Below, in pieces: positions 23,239 to 34,740 of a stretch of 64,000 nucleotides of DNA (the stretch's first letter is position 1; every line of letters starts with the position of its first letter). A program made the translations under genes and the position numbers. The notes beneath the pieces were generated by a model. The model ran no database searches. It saw nothing but the letters and a program-made list of their open reading frames with translations, and had not been told where the DNA came from. Source of the stretch: Warburgia ugandensis (Eukaryota; Streptophyta; Magnoliopsida; Canellales; Canellaceae); NCBI GenBank assembly GCA_035236585.1, contig CP141127.1, positions 63,283,495 to 63,347,494 on the forward strand. Direction: 5' to 3'.

Positions 23239-24084
23239 ATGCAAAGAAGGTTAAATCCTAATATGAAAGATGTGGTTAGAGTAGAAGTCATAAAGTTGCT
23301 TGATGTGGGAATCATCTATCCCATAAGTGATAGCAAATGGGTAAGTCCTACTCAAGTGGTTCCAAAGAAGTCTGGAGTGACAGTAATAACTAACGCTAAC
23401 AATGAATTAATCCCTACAAGGGTTACTACTAGTTGGCATATGTGTATCGACTATCAAAAATTGAATGTTGTTACAAGGAAGGACCATTTTCCTTTGCCCT
23501 TTATTGATCAAATGTTAGAAAGGGTTGCAGGACATCAGTACTATTATTTCTTAGATGGTTATTCAGGGTATAACCAAATAGAAATTGCACCCAAGGATCA
23601 GGAAAAGACCATATTTACATGTCCTTTTGGCACTTTTGCTTACAAAAGAATGCCATTTGGATTATGTAATGCTCCTGTCACATTTCAACATTGCATGTTA
23701 AGCATTTTCAATGATATGGTGGAGAGAATTTTAGAGGTTTTCATGGATAACTTTTCTATTTTCGATAATTCATTTGAAACATGTCTTAAAAATCTAAGAA
23801 AAGTCTTAACTTGTTGTAAAGAAAAGAACCTACTACTTAATTGGAAAATATGTCATTTCATGGTTCTTAAGGGAATTCTCTTAGGTCACATTGTGTCATT
23901 TAAAGGTATAGAGGTAGATAGAGCTAAAGTTGATCTAATTTCCAATCTACCCATTCCAAAATCTATTAGGGACATTCGCTCTTTCCTAGGTTATGCAGGA
24001 TTCTATAGGAGGTTCATTAAAGATTTTAGTGCAATATCTAGACCACTATGTCACCTTCTCACAAAGGATACTCCTTTTATGTAG
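23239..24084 (+). pseudogene. Reverse transcriptase of element E, catalytic Asp lost
   Basis: A 281-codon open stretch covers nearly the whole RT. In order it has the WVSPTQVVPKKSG block, MCIDYQKLNVVTRKDHFPLP, FLDGYSGYNQIEIAPKDQEK (first catalytic Asp present), FGTFAYKRMPFGLCNAP, then the F-M-D-N motif at 23743-23751. The family motif is F-M-D-D, so the last catalytic Asp has become Asn (AAC at 23749-23751). The connection region (FLGYAGFYRRFI) is intact. A TAG at 24082-24084 separates it from the RNase H domain in the same frame. The wording is close to Athila. The enzyme is predicted inactive. Confidence 0.92.
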
Positions 24085-24639
24085 ACTGAGGATTGTCAAG
24101 AAGCTTTTATAAAGTTGAAAGACAAGTTGACCACTGCACCTATCATGCAGCCACCTGATTGGAGTCTACCCTTTGAAATCATGTGTGATGCAAGTGACTA
24201 TGCTGTAGGAGCTGCACTAGGACAAAGAAAAGAGAAGAAGCCACACGTCATCTACTATGCCAGTAGGACCTTAAATAGCACCCAAATGAACTATTCTACT
24301 ACAGAGAAAGAACTCTTAGCAGTTGTCTTCACATTGGATAAATTCAGGTCTTACTTGGTTGGATCTAAAATAGTCATATTCACTAACCATTCAGCCCTCA
24401 AGTATCTTCTTTCTAAGAAAGATGCTAAGCCTAGACTAATTAGATGGATTCTCCTACTCCAAGAGTTTGACATTAAAATAAAAGATAAAAAGGGAGTAGA
24501 GAATGTGGTAGCTGACCATTTGTCTCGCCTAGTCCTAATAGAGCCTTTAGATGAGTTGCCAATTAAAGACACTTTCCCTGATGAGCAACTTTTCATGTTT
24601 CCCATCCTCCCTGGTTTGCTGATATTGCAAATTATTTAG
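24085..24639 (+). pseudogene. RNase H domain of element E
   Basis: Same frame as the RT, after one in-frame TAG. Blocks are [51 protein letters not shown] and VVADHLSRL. The aspartates of CDASD and ADHLS and the glutamate of EKELL are present. The family FTDH motif reads F-T-N-H here (AAC at 24385-24387), a second Asp-to-Asn change affecting this Pol. The ORF ends at 24639 by frameshift before the integrase zinc finger. Confidence 0.88.
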
Positions 24640-25981
24640 TCACACGGAAAATTCCTGAACATTGGACTAAACAAGAAAAGAAAAAATTCTTTTCCAATGT
24701 TAAGCACTATTTCTGGGATGATCCATACCTGTTTAAATACTGCCCAGATCAAATCATTAGGAGATGTGTCCCTAATTTAGAACAACATAGTGTTATCTCC
24801 TTTTGTCATTCAGAAGCATGTGGTGGACATTTTTTGGCCCAGAAAATAGTGGCAATGATTTTGCAGTGCGGTTTTTATTGGCCGTCGTTGTTCAAAGACA
24901 CACATGTGTTCTGTAAATTATATGAGCAATGTCAAAAGTTAGGAGGAATAACCCATAGGAATATGATGCCTCTAAACCCTATTCTTTTCATAGAAATTTT
25001 TGATTGTTGGGGTATAGATTTCATGGGTCCATTCCCACCTTCTTTTGGCTACATTTATATCTTATTGACCGTAGACTATGTTTCAAAATGGATTGAGGCT
25101 ATCCCGTGTAGGCATAATGATCACAAATAGTTCTTAAATTCTTAAAAGAAAACATTTTTTCTATATTTGGGATCCCTTGAGCCATTATAAGTGATAACGG
25201 TACACATTTTTGCAACAAACCATTTGAAGCACTAATGACAAAATATAATATTACACATAAAGTTGCAACACCATATCACCCACAAACAAGTGGACAAGTA
25301 GAAGTATCTAATCAGGCCATTAAACAAATCCTTCAAAAGATTGTTAATCCAAATAGTAAAGATTGGTCTCTTCGACTGACCGATGCGCTCTGGGCTTACA
25401 GGACTGCACATCATACCCCGATTGGTATGTCTCCCTATTGTATTGTATACGATAAGGCTTGTCATTTGCCTGTGGAATTGGAACACAGAGCCTATTGGGC
25501 AATAAAGACATTTAATTTCAATATGGATAAAGCAGGCTCACATCGTAAACTCCAACTTAATGAGTTAGAAGAGATCAGGCAAGAAGCTTATGAGAGTAAT
25601 AGGATATATAAAGAAAAGATGAAATTTTTTCATGATAAGAATATAATGAGAAAATCCTTTACTCCAAGCCAGAAGGTTCTACTTTACAATTCTAAGCTCC
25701 ACCTATTTCCAAGTAAGCTTAGATCTCAATGGACTGGTCCATATATAGTAAAAGAAGTTTTTCCATATGGGACTATCGAGATTGAGAATACTAGGACTGG
25801 TCATTCTTTCAAAGTGAATGGTCAACGTTTAAAGCCTTTCCTAGATTATGAGAATCCAGAAGTTGAGTCCACAATTCTAGAGGATCCTATTTATCAGGAG
25901 AGAGTGGATTTGATCCCTCTGTACTCTATTTTGTATTTTTTTTCTACATCACCCATATTCATTTTAAGTCCTACTTTTTAA
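24610..25981 (+). pseudogene. Integrase of element E, frameshifted
   Basis: Two ORFs in different frames cover the integrase. The first (to 25130) has the HHCC zinc finger, CHSEACGGHF and FCKLYEQCQK, and the first core Asp in CWGIDFMGPFP. The second (25235-25981), with the bases just before it, has SDNGTHF (second Asp), [20 protein letters not shown] (Glu), and a C-terminal [18 protein letters not shown] block with the GQRLKPFL end typical of Athila/Tat integrases. No chromodomain is present. A stop/frameshift at 25128-25200 separates the halves. The DDE residues survive, but not in one frame. Confidence 0.88.
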
Positions 25982-27593
25982 ACATTGAGGACAATGTTTC
26001 TGTTAGGTTGGGGGTGTAGAATTCTTGCAGATTCTCGTTCTCTTTTAGATTTTTTTAGGTGCTTTCCTTGATTTTTCAAAAAAGAAAAAAGAAAAATTTT
26101 AGGTTAATTCCTTTACTATGATGAGAATTGGATTTTCTGAAGTATAATCTAGATAACTTTAGCTTATTAATGGAATTAAATATGATTAATTCATCTTTTT
26201 ACTCATTTTTTAAAGTATTCTATGAAAGCAAAGTCTCAGATCACATTTGTATATGCAGTTGCATATAGATAGTCTAGATTGATAAGTGGCTATAACTTAG
26301 AAATCCTGAAGAAATTTAGTGGAGACCTATAGCCTAAGTGAGTTCTAGAGCCATTCATTCATTTTGAGAGGTTATAAATATTCTTAATTTTTTTCAGTGT
26401 GCTTAAAGAAAATTGATCATAAACTCTTAAATTTGGCTAATAACCTTAATAGTTAGAATGCTACCTTTAAAATTCTAGAAGTTCATTGAATTTGATAGAT
26501 TATAGGAAACCTAGAAAATGATTTAAGTCATCCTTGTTATAACCTAGAGACATAAAGCTTACCCAGAAGTATTTTTACCACTAGTCAGCCAACTTGACCC
26601 TTTAATATAAGCCTTTTCTTTTGTCACCCAAATTACCCTTTACCCATATTTACCCAATATAAATTATCTATTACCCATTTTCTTTAAAAAATCAGTTAGA
26701 GAGGAATGAAGAAATACCTTTTAGTTGTAGTAAAAGGAGAAAAGTGGATTTCAAGAAAAGAAATATTCTTCAAAGTGATTCAAAAGTACTGAAATATAAA
26801 GAAAAGAAAAGAAAAAAAGAGAGAGTTTGAAGAATACAAAGAAAAGTGGAAAAAAAACAAAGAAAAAAAAAGAAGAAGAAGAAATATTCACTTCAGCAAA
26901 GGACAAAAAGAATTATCAACTTTAGAAGACCTCTACTTATTTTTGAAGAAACTTTGAATACCCTTATACACTTTCTTTGTTACCTTGTCCTAAGCCTAAG
27001 TTTCGTCCCAGTTAAAGACCTATTGATTCTAAGAGAAATATAGTCTTGATGAGGAAATGAATGGATAGGATCTAAAAGAATGGTATTTCTAAATATTCAA
27101 AGGTTATGGCATCCATTTCAAAGGGATCAAAACAATGAAATTCCTTAGTAACTCCTATTTTTCACAATCATATGTGAGATAAAATTGCATTTATTGACTC
27201 TTCTCACATAATTAAAAGAGAGATATGATTTGAACCCTCTATCTAAGAGATTTTATTTCTGAGTGTATATCATTAGTGAGGATTGAGGTCAAAACATATT
27301 TCGGATGGAGTTTAAAAGTTAGACGTCTACTTAGAGATTAAGATTATTCTCTATGTAGACTGTATATGCACACACACATACTCTGAGATCTGAGCTTAAG
27401 TGAAATTACATTGGCATATGGGTAGGGTTTTGAATTCGTCGGTCATTTTTATTAGTATGCTAAAGTGATGTGATTTATTGAAGATAATTCTCTAAGAAAA
27501 AAGAGGAGTTGACTTAAAAATAAAATTTGAAATCTTGAAATTTGGTTTTTCGCATGTTTTGCTCGGGACTAGTAAAATGCTGGTTGGGGGGTA
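25982..27593 (+). other. 3' UTR of element E with G-rich tract; no env-like gene
   Basis: 1.6 kb with no meaningful ORF. A purine-rich segment (26760-26890) gives Lys/Glu-rich chance frames. A GGTTGGGGG tract appears at 26007-26015, just after the integrase, and GGTTGGGGGG just before the 3' LTR (27582-27591). The latter is the probable plus-strand primer site. Confidence 0.7.
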
Positions 27594-29647
27594 TGTTAAG
27601 TGTTCAATTTTGGTCAAAATACCCCTAATTTAGCATTCAATTAGATCATCTAACCGTTCAATTTTGCAAAACTTAGCTTGATTTTGAATTTAACTCCAAT
27701 TGACCATCCAAACCTTAATTGTCAAAATCAACGATCCGATGATCATTAGAGCTCATTAGATGATTAATATATGGTTTAGATTATTCTGATTTACTCTTTT
27801 CTTTTGGAAATTAACCAAAAAGAGGCGCTGATGGATACGATTAAAAGTTAACAATGCAGATCATCTTAAAGTACATTGGATGGACCAGATTACCAATAAA
27901 GATAGATGGGATAGTTTCCAAGAAGCCAATGGAGCTTAATTGAGAATCATGGACAAAAAAGGAAAACATGGAAGAAGGCAACTAGCATTTGTGAAGGAGT
28001 GTCCAAGGAGGGGACCCAAATTAGCTTTCTCCTCCTTATTTTTCTCCATTTTCCTTTTCAACTTCTCTTTCCTTTCCCACTCTCTCTTTCCTTCTTTTTT
28101 CTCTTTCCTTGCTTATTTTTCTCCTTTTTTCTTCTTTATTTCTTCTTTCTCCAGCTTCCCATCCTCTCTCACGTTCCCAATTTTCTCCCTCTCTTCACTT
28201 CCTCTTTTCTCCCACTTCCTTACGTTCATCTTCTCTCCATTCTCCCACTTGTCCCTTCTCCTCCTCTTTCTCTCTCTCTCCTTCCCCTTGTTCTGTCCAC
28301 ACAACCCAAGCTCCTCCTTCTCTATCTCCACCCTTTCCCTTCTCCTTCGCACCTCTCTTTCCACCCGACCAGCACCACTATGTCTCCTCTACCTCTTCAT
28401 TGCGTCTTTCAGTCTCCCTCAGCTCCTTATTCACTTTCTCTCCTGGATCACTATCACAGAACCAGGCTAATCCCATTCTCTCTCTCTCTCTCTCATCTCC
28501 CCAACTTGCCTCTTCTCTATCCAAAACGACCCAGACTTCCCTGCTCTACCCTCCTCTGCCTAGTCCAATCTCCACGGATCATCGGCGGTGTAGCACCACG
28601 CCTAGCACCTCTCCTTCCCATCTCTTTCACTCTTTCCCTACTACTCCCCACCTCTGATCACTAGCTACTCCAGATGCGACGCTGGTGAACTCAAGTTCCC
28701 TATTTCCCCTCCCTCTTCACCGTCGTTCCCAGCTCCCTCTACGCCTCCGGCTGTCCCAAGGAGAGAAAACCCAGTCCCATCTCTTCTCCCCTCCTCTTTT
28801 CTCTTTTCTCTTTTCCTTCTTCCCCCTCTTCTCCCTTCTTCTTCTTCTTCTTTCTCCTCTAGCTCCTCCTCCGTTTCTCTCCTTCTTCGTCTAGTTTTTT
28901 CTAAAAACCAGATTTTTCGTGTAATTCTGATTTTGCCCTCTCTTTAAATGCAATTACAAATCTGTTCTTTCTAGTTAATTTCATCTGTGTCCCATTTTAT
29001 TCCCGTTCTATTTTATCTAAATTTTGCCTATCCAGAAACTGCCTAATCTCTACCATATCAATTAAGGCCTAACCCATCAATGGTTTAGCCTTAATCAAAA
29101 CCAAATCTTCAATTTCTCCTTCGTTACTTGGCAGATTTCAAATTAATTTTACAGAGTCAATCTTAGGACATCCCTAGACATAATCAATGCTTATGATCTT
29201 AGATCTGAAATTCATAACTCAATTTGAGCCATCCAAATATTGAAATCACAAGTTAGCCCAGATCTTGACCATTTTGAAGAATCTGTCAAATCTGACTAGT
29301 GGATCACTAATCAAGAACGTGTTGAAAATATCTGTAAAGGCGGATCAGTTTTTAGAAGACCAGAAGTGAAGATTTTGATAAAGATTGATCTAGGGAAGTA
29401 GTTTTTTCTTGTTCTTTGATTTTATTTGTTTTATTTTGAAACTGGAATTTATGTATTTTTGAGAAGTTGATTAGATCTGAACATTGATTCTCATTTCAAT
29501 AATTTCAATAATTTTGAGTGATTTTTTTTAATTTTACATAATTAAATTTTATTGAAATTCCTACTTTTTAAATCAAGTCCTTATAGGATCGACCCGTACT
29601 TGCATAAGCTACACTACAATAGCCCGTGCACTTGCGATTAAATATCA
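27594..29647 (+). repeat. 3' LTR of element E
   Basis: 2054 bp, TGTTAAGTGTTC to AATATCA. It is uninterrupted, matches both segments of the 5' LTR, and lacks LTR F and the large CT arrays. The long Leu/Ser/Pro-rich ORFs at 27940-28894 are artefacts of its pyrimidine-rich strand. Confidence 0.92.
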
Positions 29648-32600
29648 AAATTACTATCATTAGATTCTACACCTGAAATGGAATCCAACGCCTCAAGGAA
29701 CACTGAAAACGGAGCTCATATGACCAAGTTATGGACGTTTAAAAATCAAGGGCATTTTTGTAATTTAAACTTTAAAAAACTAAAAAGACCCAAAAACACA
29801 GGGGGTCGTTTTGATAACGACACCCCCTGCATCATCTTCCTTAGGCGTCATCTTCCTCAAGCAGACAGTGCACAGCACCACTATGCCTGTACAGAGCCGC
29901 AAGGAACGGCGACACCACCATTGGGCAGCACCACCTTCACCCTCTTTAAAAAGCCCTTTCCCCCTCCTTTTCGATCAACCTTTCTCCTCCTACTCCGGCT
30001 GCTTTGAGCTAGGGTTCTAGTAAGGTTAACATAATAAAAAAAAACCCTCTTCCAGTTTCCCTACGCATTCTAACACCAGCTCAGGTCCTTCTTTAGGGCT
30101 GGCCATCCTCCTCTCTCTCTTTTTTCCCCCTTCTTCCTCTTGTCTCACCGGACATTTGGTTTTTCCTCTTCTTCATATTTTCTGGCGAGCTGGGGTAAAA
30201 GAATGGAAAAAGGGTGCCCCTCCGGCAATGGGCACCTTCCTAGACCACCCAGGTAAGCCCCTCTTTCCTCTTCTCTAATTTTCCCCTTCCCCAAGCCAGA
30301 TCCATGCTAGATCTGGTGTTTCCCGGTCGAAGAACAGGTCAGGAAAAGCCGGGTTCCATCCGGCTCCACGCGAACCAGGCGTCCTAGGGATGCAGTGCAT
30401 AATGCACACCCAGGATGCACCCCTGGGACAGGCTTTGAGCATGCGATCCTGCAGGCACAATCCCAGTTCGACTGGGATGCACAAGCGCCCAAGAGGCATG
30501 ACACGCGCACCCGCGCCGAAGAAGCGTCTGCACAATGCCATCAAGGACAGACACCTTGGCCCGCCATTTGGACGTGCGCATGCATGTGAATGCAATCTCG
30601 ATTCAACCGGGATGTGCATGCGTCCTAGGAACCATGGCGCGCAGGCCCTATGCGGACAAATTTGGTTCATCTGTGGATTAGTGACGCTAAAACTGCGATT
30701 AAGGAAGCTATATAACTTCGATCGACTATCCGAAAGAACCATTGTGCTCGTATTAGCGATGCGGACCTAATGAGACTATAAAAGTTAGGATCAGAGACTA
30801 TTTTATATGCATATAGCCCAAAAACTATAGAAATCTCATAGATCAACCATGTCAAAGATGATCAGATCTTATGAATTGATCCATTAAAGATGTTAGGAGA
30901 TTAAGAGCTCAGGATCAACCCTAAATTACGTATATCCATCCTTGAAATATAGATCTAACCCTTCAGACCCATTCTAAGCATCAGGACAAGCAATCTAACT
31001 ATTAAATATTATATCTATACATAAGAACTAGCCTAGAAGCAGGCTAAGCAAGGACCTATAGATCCTAAAATGCAGATCTAGCCGTTAATCTATAAGTCTA
31101 AGTAATGATCCATAAAGGTTGAAAAATAATACTTGAATCCTTGTTATTAATTGATATTTAGGGTTTCACAAAAGTAATTCAGGGTTGAGTAATAAAGGAC
31201 GCGATTCAAGGAACATCGAGGTAGGTAGTCTGATACTACTTAGTTTTCAAATGCAACCCAAAATCTAAGTGATTTTCTTGCTTCTATTGCCGTATTTAGT
31301 ATGTATTTTGAGACATGCTGTTATTATACGAGTATGCATACTTGTCTTCATGATTTATGTCCTTGAGAAACTTGCATTTGTCATTGTATTGAGTATGCTT
31401 TTGGGATATGATGTTTTAGATGAGATTGCAGATTTATGGCATTGAATATGATACTAGCATGAGCAGATTTTATACATTGCTCGCATGTTTCGAAAACAAA
31501 TGCATAAATTGCATAATTTCAATGATTGAGATTTGGATTTATTTGTATATGCTTTTTGGGCTATTGAGCCTGATGGGCACTATGCTGAGAGGTTGTGATG
31601 TACGGGGTTGGCCTCCCGGCCTCTACCACTAAAAAGGTGGATGGTATCGCTGCCAAAAACAGCATTGTCCCTTCCCTAACTGCTATGGTGAATAGGGACG
31701 ACCACTGGAGGTGTCATGTAGCCTTTCGAGGACATATCCATAGTCGTCGTGGAGGCTATGGTGGACAGGTCTCTAAATACCAGAGACACACAATTCAGAG
31801 GTGTTCTGGTTATGAGCATAGTTGGCCCTATGATTTTGGTTGTATTGTATGCATATAGCATTGAGATGGTCGTATACGAGTACTCGTGACCTGTTAGTTT
31901 GATGTGTTTACCAACCCATTACCTTGAGTTCCAAGTGGGCAGATCGCCAAATGAGGCAGCCTGTGGTGGGAGCAAAACCGAAAGACCATGTGCATGAACT
32001 TGTAGTGATGCTAGCATTTACGTTGAATGATGACAAATTTAAGAGTTTCATAACTATTATATTTTACTTGTTGGCTTGATGTATTGCCGAGATCTTATTA
32101 CATGAATCTATTGATTCTATTTTATGATTTTAGTCATATTTAGATGACGTGATTTGCATACGGATTCCATGATTGAAATTGCATCAATGAGCTTATGTTT
32201 TATGCATAAATATGCATATTTACACAAAATGGAATCACTGATATTTTACATGAGAAAGCCCTTTGAATTATGCATGTTGCCTACAGTGTTTTTAAAATAG
32301 TAGTATCAAATCACCTACTGGGCATGAGAAATACTCACCCTAATATATTATTTTTACAGATTAGCTCCACACAGAATTAGAAGAAGCATCAGAACATGTT
32401 AGTGCTATGATCAAGTGAATGAAGAGAAGACAAGCATGAATGTGAGTAAACACTCTACCTTTTGGACATGTATCTGTACTTATTTACAGTTGGGTTGTGA
32501 GCTATGACTTGATAGACCTGAGAAGACATTTATGATTTCTGAAATTTTTAAAAACTACTTTACTCATATCGAAAGAAAATGACACTCGGGATTTTCAAAA

Positions 32601-32729
32601 TGAATTTAAAATAAAAGATTTTTCACTTCATTGCATTGTTTTCTAAAAATGTTTTCAAATAGGGATCGATCCCGCCCTAGAAATTAATTATTGCATTTAA
32701 AAATGCATGTGAAAACCTGAGTCGTCACA
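29648..32729 (+). repeat. 3' LTR of element C, second segment
   Basis: Resumes the LTR of C after element E and aligns with 7455-10387. It ends GTCGTCACA at 32729. Its hairpin is at 32320-32340. About 50 bases at 29648-29700 (CTACACCTGAAATGGAATCC region) have no counterpart in the 5' LTR, which has a short deletion there. Confidence 0.82.
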
Positions 32730-33008
32730 CTAACACTCGAGACATGACCCACATAAATATCACACTAACTAGACACCTATGCTCATAAGGCCCTACCGTC
32801 ACCCACATGCGACTACTATGGCCTCTACGTCTGCTCGTGGACACCTGCATGAACCATAACTCACCGTACCTCATCGGGGATACCCGGCTATCACACAGAG
32901 CACTTCCCCATGAGAAGATACTCGTACTGCCTGCTGTCTCCATCGCAAGGCTGGTATCAAATCATCTTAGAGGTCAGTGGCCAACTACACCTCCTAGCAT
33001 AGGATCTC

Positions 33009-33305
33009 AGGACTTACGGCACATAGCAGGCCTCCAAGACTTACAGCACTCATAGAGCACTAGTCGAGCGATCCAGGACTTAGGGCACTCCCAAAGTGCC
33101 TACCCAAAACATCGATGAAATCCATATCTATAAGGACTTATAACTGCTCAAAGAATGCCTACCTAAGCATCAATAAAACTACATCCATTAGGACTTACGA
33201 CCACTCATAGAGTGCCTGCCAAACCCTCGATGAAACTCATGATTATCAGGACTTACAGTAGCTCATAGAGTGCTTACCTAAGTATCGGTAAAACCAAAAT
33301 CAGTG
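33009..33305. repeat. 58-bp tandem repeat array in LTR B
   Basis: Units start at 33075, 33133, 33190 and 33248 (57-58 bp apart), each with AGGACTTA and CTCATAGAGTGCCT-like motifs. Two shorter units precede at 33009 and 33036. Divergence among units is moderate. Confidence 0.88.
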
Positions 33306-33972
33306 ATTTGTAAAAGAAACCCAAGGTTTATGAGGCTTTATCATAGCCCAAGGCCTAGGTGATTAAACCTAAATAAATATATTATAACATGTTTCAATCT
33401 TAGGTTTAATTAATTTTTTCGAATTACCCAAGTTTTAACACAAGGGCAATTTGGTAATTTCTCATACTTTAGCCTAAATTATCTTTTTACCCTTCCTTTT
33501 GTATGTCTTATAAACTCTCTTGCATGAATCAACATTATAGTGAACTGGCAAGCGAAGTTCTATTAGAGGATGCAACTTAGTCTTCAGATTTTCCACCTAA
33601 GGATAATTTTGTAATTTTCTCATCTTAAGTAAATTTACCCTTGTACCCTTTATTATTTTTAATTATTAAAGATGAGTTACATTAAACTCAACATCAATGA
33701 CATATCCCTAGAATTTGGTTGTGTTTCTAGTTCCAAAAGGTTAGATTTTATTTTATTTTATTTTCTTTGTGTTGGAATTTCAAAGTTCTTGCAAATTCTA
33801 TGTAGTCATGTTTTTATACTATAAATTCCTGGTAATGGAATTCAAAATTTCCAATCATCTTCTTCACCTGACCCAAAAAACTAGTAATTATATACTACTG
33901 TTTGATTCACTTTCGTTCACCCCCAAGCTTTCAATTTAATGTCCTTTACATGATCCTAATTTAGTTTTCCTT

Positions 33973-33977
33973 CTTTC
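33973..33977. repeat. Copia target site duplication CTTTC (left)
   Basis: An identical CTTTC is at 39213-39217, immediately after the other LTR end. Confidence 0.92.
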
Positions 33978-34339
33978 TGTTGGGGATTTTAGTCCCCGCC
34001 CAAGATCACACACACAAAAACACCGATATTAGCGTGGTTCGGCCAATAAGCCTACGTCCAAGAGAGAGGGAATGATTTCACTATGTAAAATGAAATACAG
34101 GGGTTTTTACAGAGAAGAAGACACAGGGATTTTATAGGTCTGTGTTCTAGTTATTTGCCCTCTTGGTATCCCTATTTATAGGGAATTTTGGGCCCTAATT
34201 TTTAACACATTTTACAAAAAAGTCAGTGGACGGTGGCTGATAGTGGCGCCCACCACTATTGAAGTCGGTGGCCGACTGCTGTACCCACCACTGTTGAAGA
34301 TGGTGTCAGTGGTGGCTGAAGAATGGGGCTGGACCAACA
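33978..34339 (-). repeat. 3' LTR of the Copia element
   Basis: 362 bp, TGTTGGGGAT to GGACCAACA on the plus strand. It matches the other LTR except for substitutions and a 40-50 bp insertion present only in that copy. Confidence 0.95.
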
Positions 34340-34352
34340 AATCTCCCCCTCT
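34340..34352 (-). other. Polypurine tract of the Copia element
   Basis: AGAGGGGGAGATT on the minus strand directly abuts the 3' LTR. It is the plus-strand DNA primer site. Confidence 0.75.
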
Positions 34353-34392
34353 AGGCCCATTAACTGAAGAAGGTTTCTTCACGTATGGACTT

Positions 34393-34740
34393 TTAGCAGA
34401 AGCCCATTCCGATCAATGCCCTGCAAATCTTGAACTTGCTCCGAGGTAATGCTTTTGTCATCATATCCCAACTATTATCGTTAGTATGAATCTTCTCAAG
34501 CTCTAACGACTTCGAGTCCAAAATATCACATATCCAATGATACCTAACATCAATGTGCTTTGACCTTCCATGAAAAGTAGAATTCTTGCTAAGGTGTATA
34601 GCACTTTGACTGTCGAAAAATAATGCATACCTCTTCTGCATAAAGCCAAGTTCGTTCACGAACTTCTTCATCCACAATAACTCTTTGCATGCTTCTGTCA
34701 CAGCAATAAACTCAGCCTCTATCGTAGATAAGGCAACACA
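34393..34740 (-). pseudogene. Copia RNase H domain
   Basis: C-terminal end of Pol. The open part, 34393-34701, has TEACKELLWMKKFVNELG, FFDSQSAIHLSKN (DSQSAI block with a catalytic Asp), STFHGRSKHIDVRYHWI and a C-terminal ALPRSKF block, as in Copia RNase H. It degrades the RNA strand during cDNA synthesis. It is in the same frame as the RT and integrase upstream. A few stops separate it from the RT. The frame ends in a normal stop shortly before the polypurine tract. Confidence 0.9.

Larger units (their letters stand above)
13960..29647 (+). mobile_element. Athila-like Ty3/Gypsy retrotransposon E, full-length but defective
   Basis: A structurally complete plus-strand Athila-like element: 5' LTR (13960-15050 joined to 17920-19138), Asp-tRNA-type PBS, long leader, gag, protease, RT, RNase H, integrase, long 3' UTR, G-rich tract, and 3' LTR (27594-29647). 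LTRs begin TGTTAAGT and end TCA. The last 740 bases of the two LTRs differ by about a dozen changes, so the insertion is young compared with A. AAATT occurs on both sides (13952-13956 and 29648-29652), but the left copy is separated from the LTR by three extra bases. The lineage call rests on the PBS, the domain order and the RT wording. Confidence 0.9.
7260..32729 (+). mobile_element. Non-coding Tekay-like LTR retrotransposon C, containing nested elements E and F
   Basis: An LTR at 7260-10387 is followed by an initiator-Met tRNA primer binding site, a 3.4 kb internal region without intact genes, and a 3' LTR that begins at 13779 after a purine-rich stretch. That LTR is interrupted by E (13960-29647) and resumes at 29648-32729. 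The 3' LTR starts TGTAATGACTC and ends GTCGTCACA, an imperfect terminal inverted repeat typical of Tekay/Del chromoviruses. The two LTRs match along most of their length. I found no clear 5-bp duplication at its ends, so the exact left end (7260 to about 7290) is uncertain. Confidence 0.78.
32730..33977 (-). mobile_element. Tekay-like LTR B, middle segment
   Basis: Non-coding DNA between element C and the Copia element. It is assigned to LTR B because it lies inside the GAGTT-flanked unit and holds no sign of another element. It contains a 58-bp tandem array (33009-33305). The ORF at 32807-33055 is a chance frame. Confidence 0.6.

Noticed and set aside
25982-27593. Search for an env-like ORF downstream of Athila integrase
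   Set aside because: No ORF longer than about 65 codons and no signal peptide or membrane segment pattern was seen.
27940-28894. ORFs up to 221 codons, Leu/Ser/Pro/Phe-rich
   Set aside because: Same cause as at 14307-15055. They lie wholly in the 3' LTR of element E.
30275-30770. 155- and 126-codon ORFs on opposite strands
   Set aside because: They lie in the GC-rich part of LTR C, where stops are rare. The counterpart at 8029-8434 does not preserve the same frames.
7260-32729. Target site duplication for element C
   Set aside because: Flanks (CAAGG before 7260, CTAAC after 32729) do not match, and the left end is poorly conserved, so no duplication is claimed.
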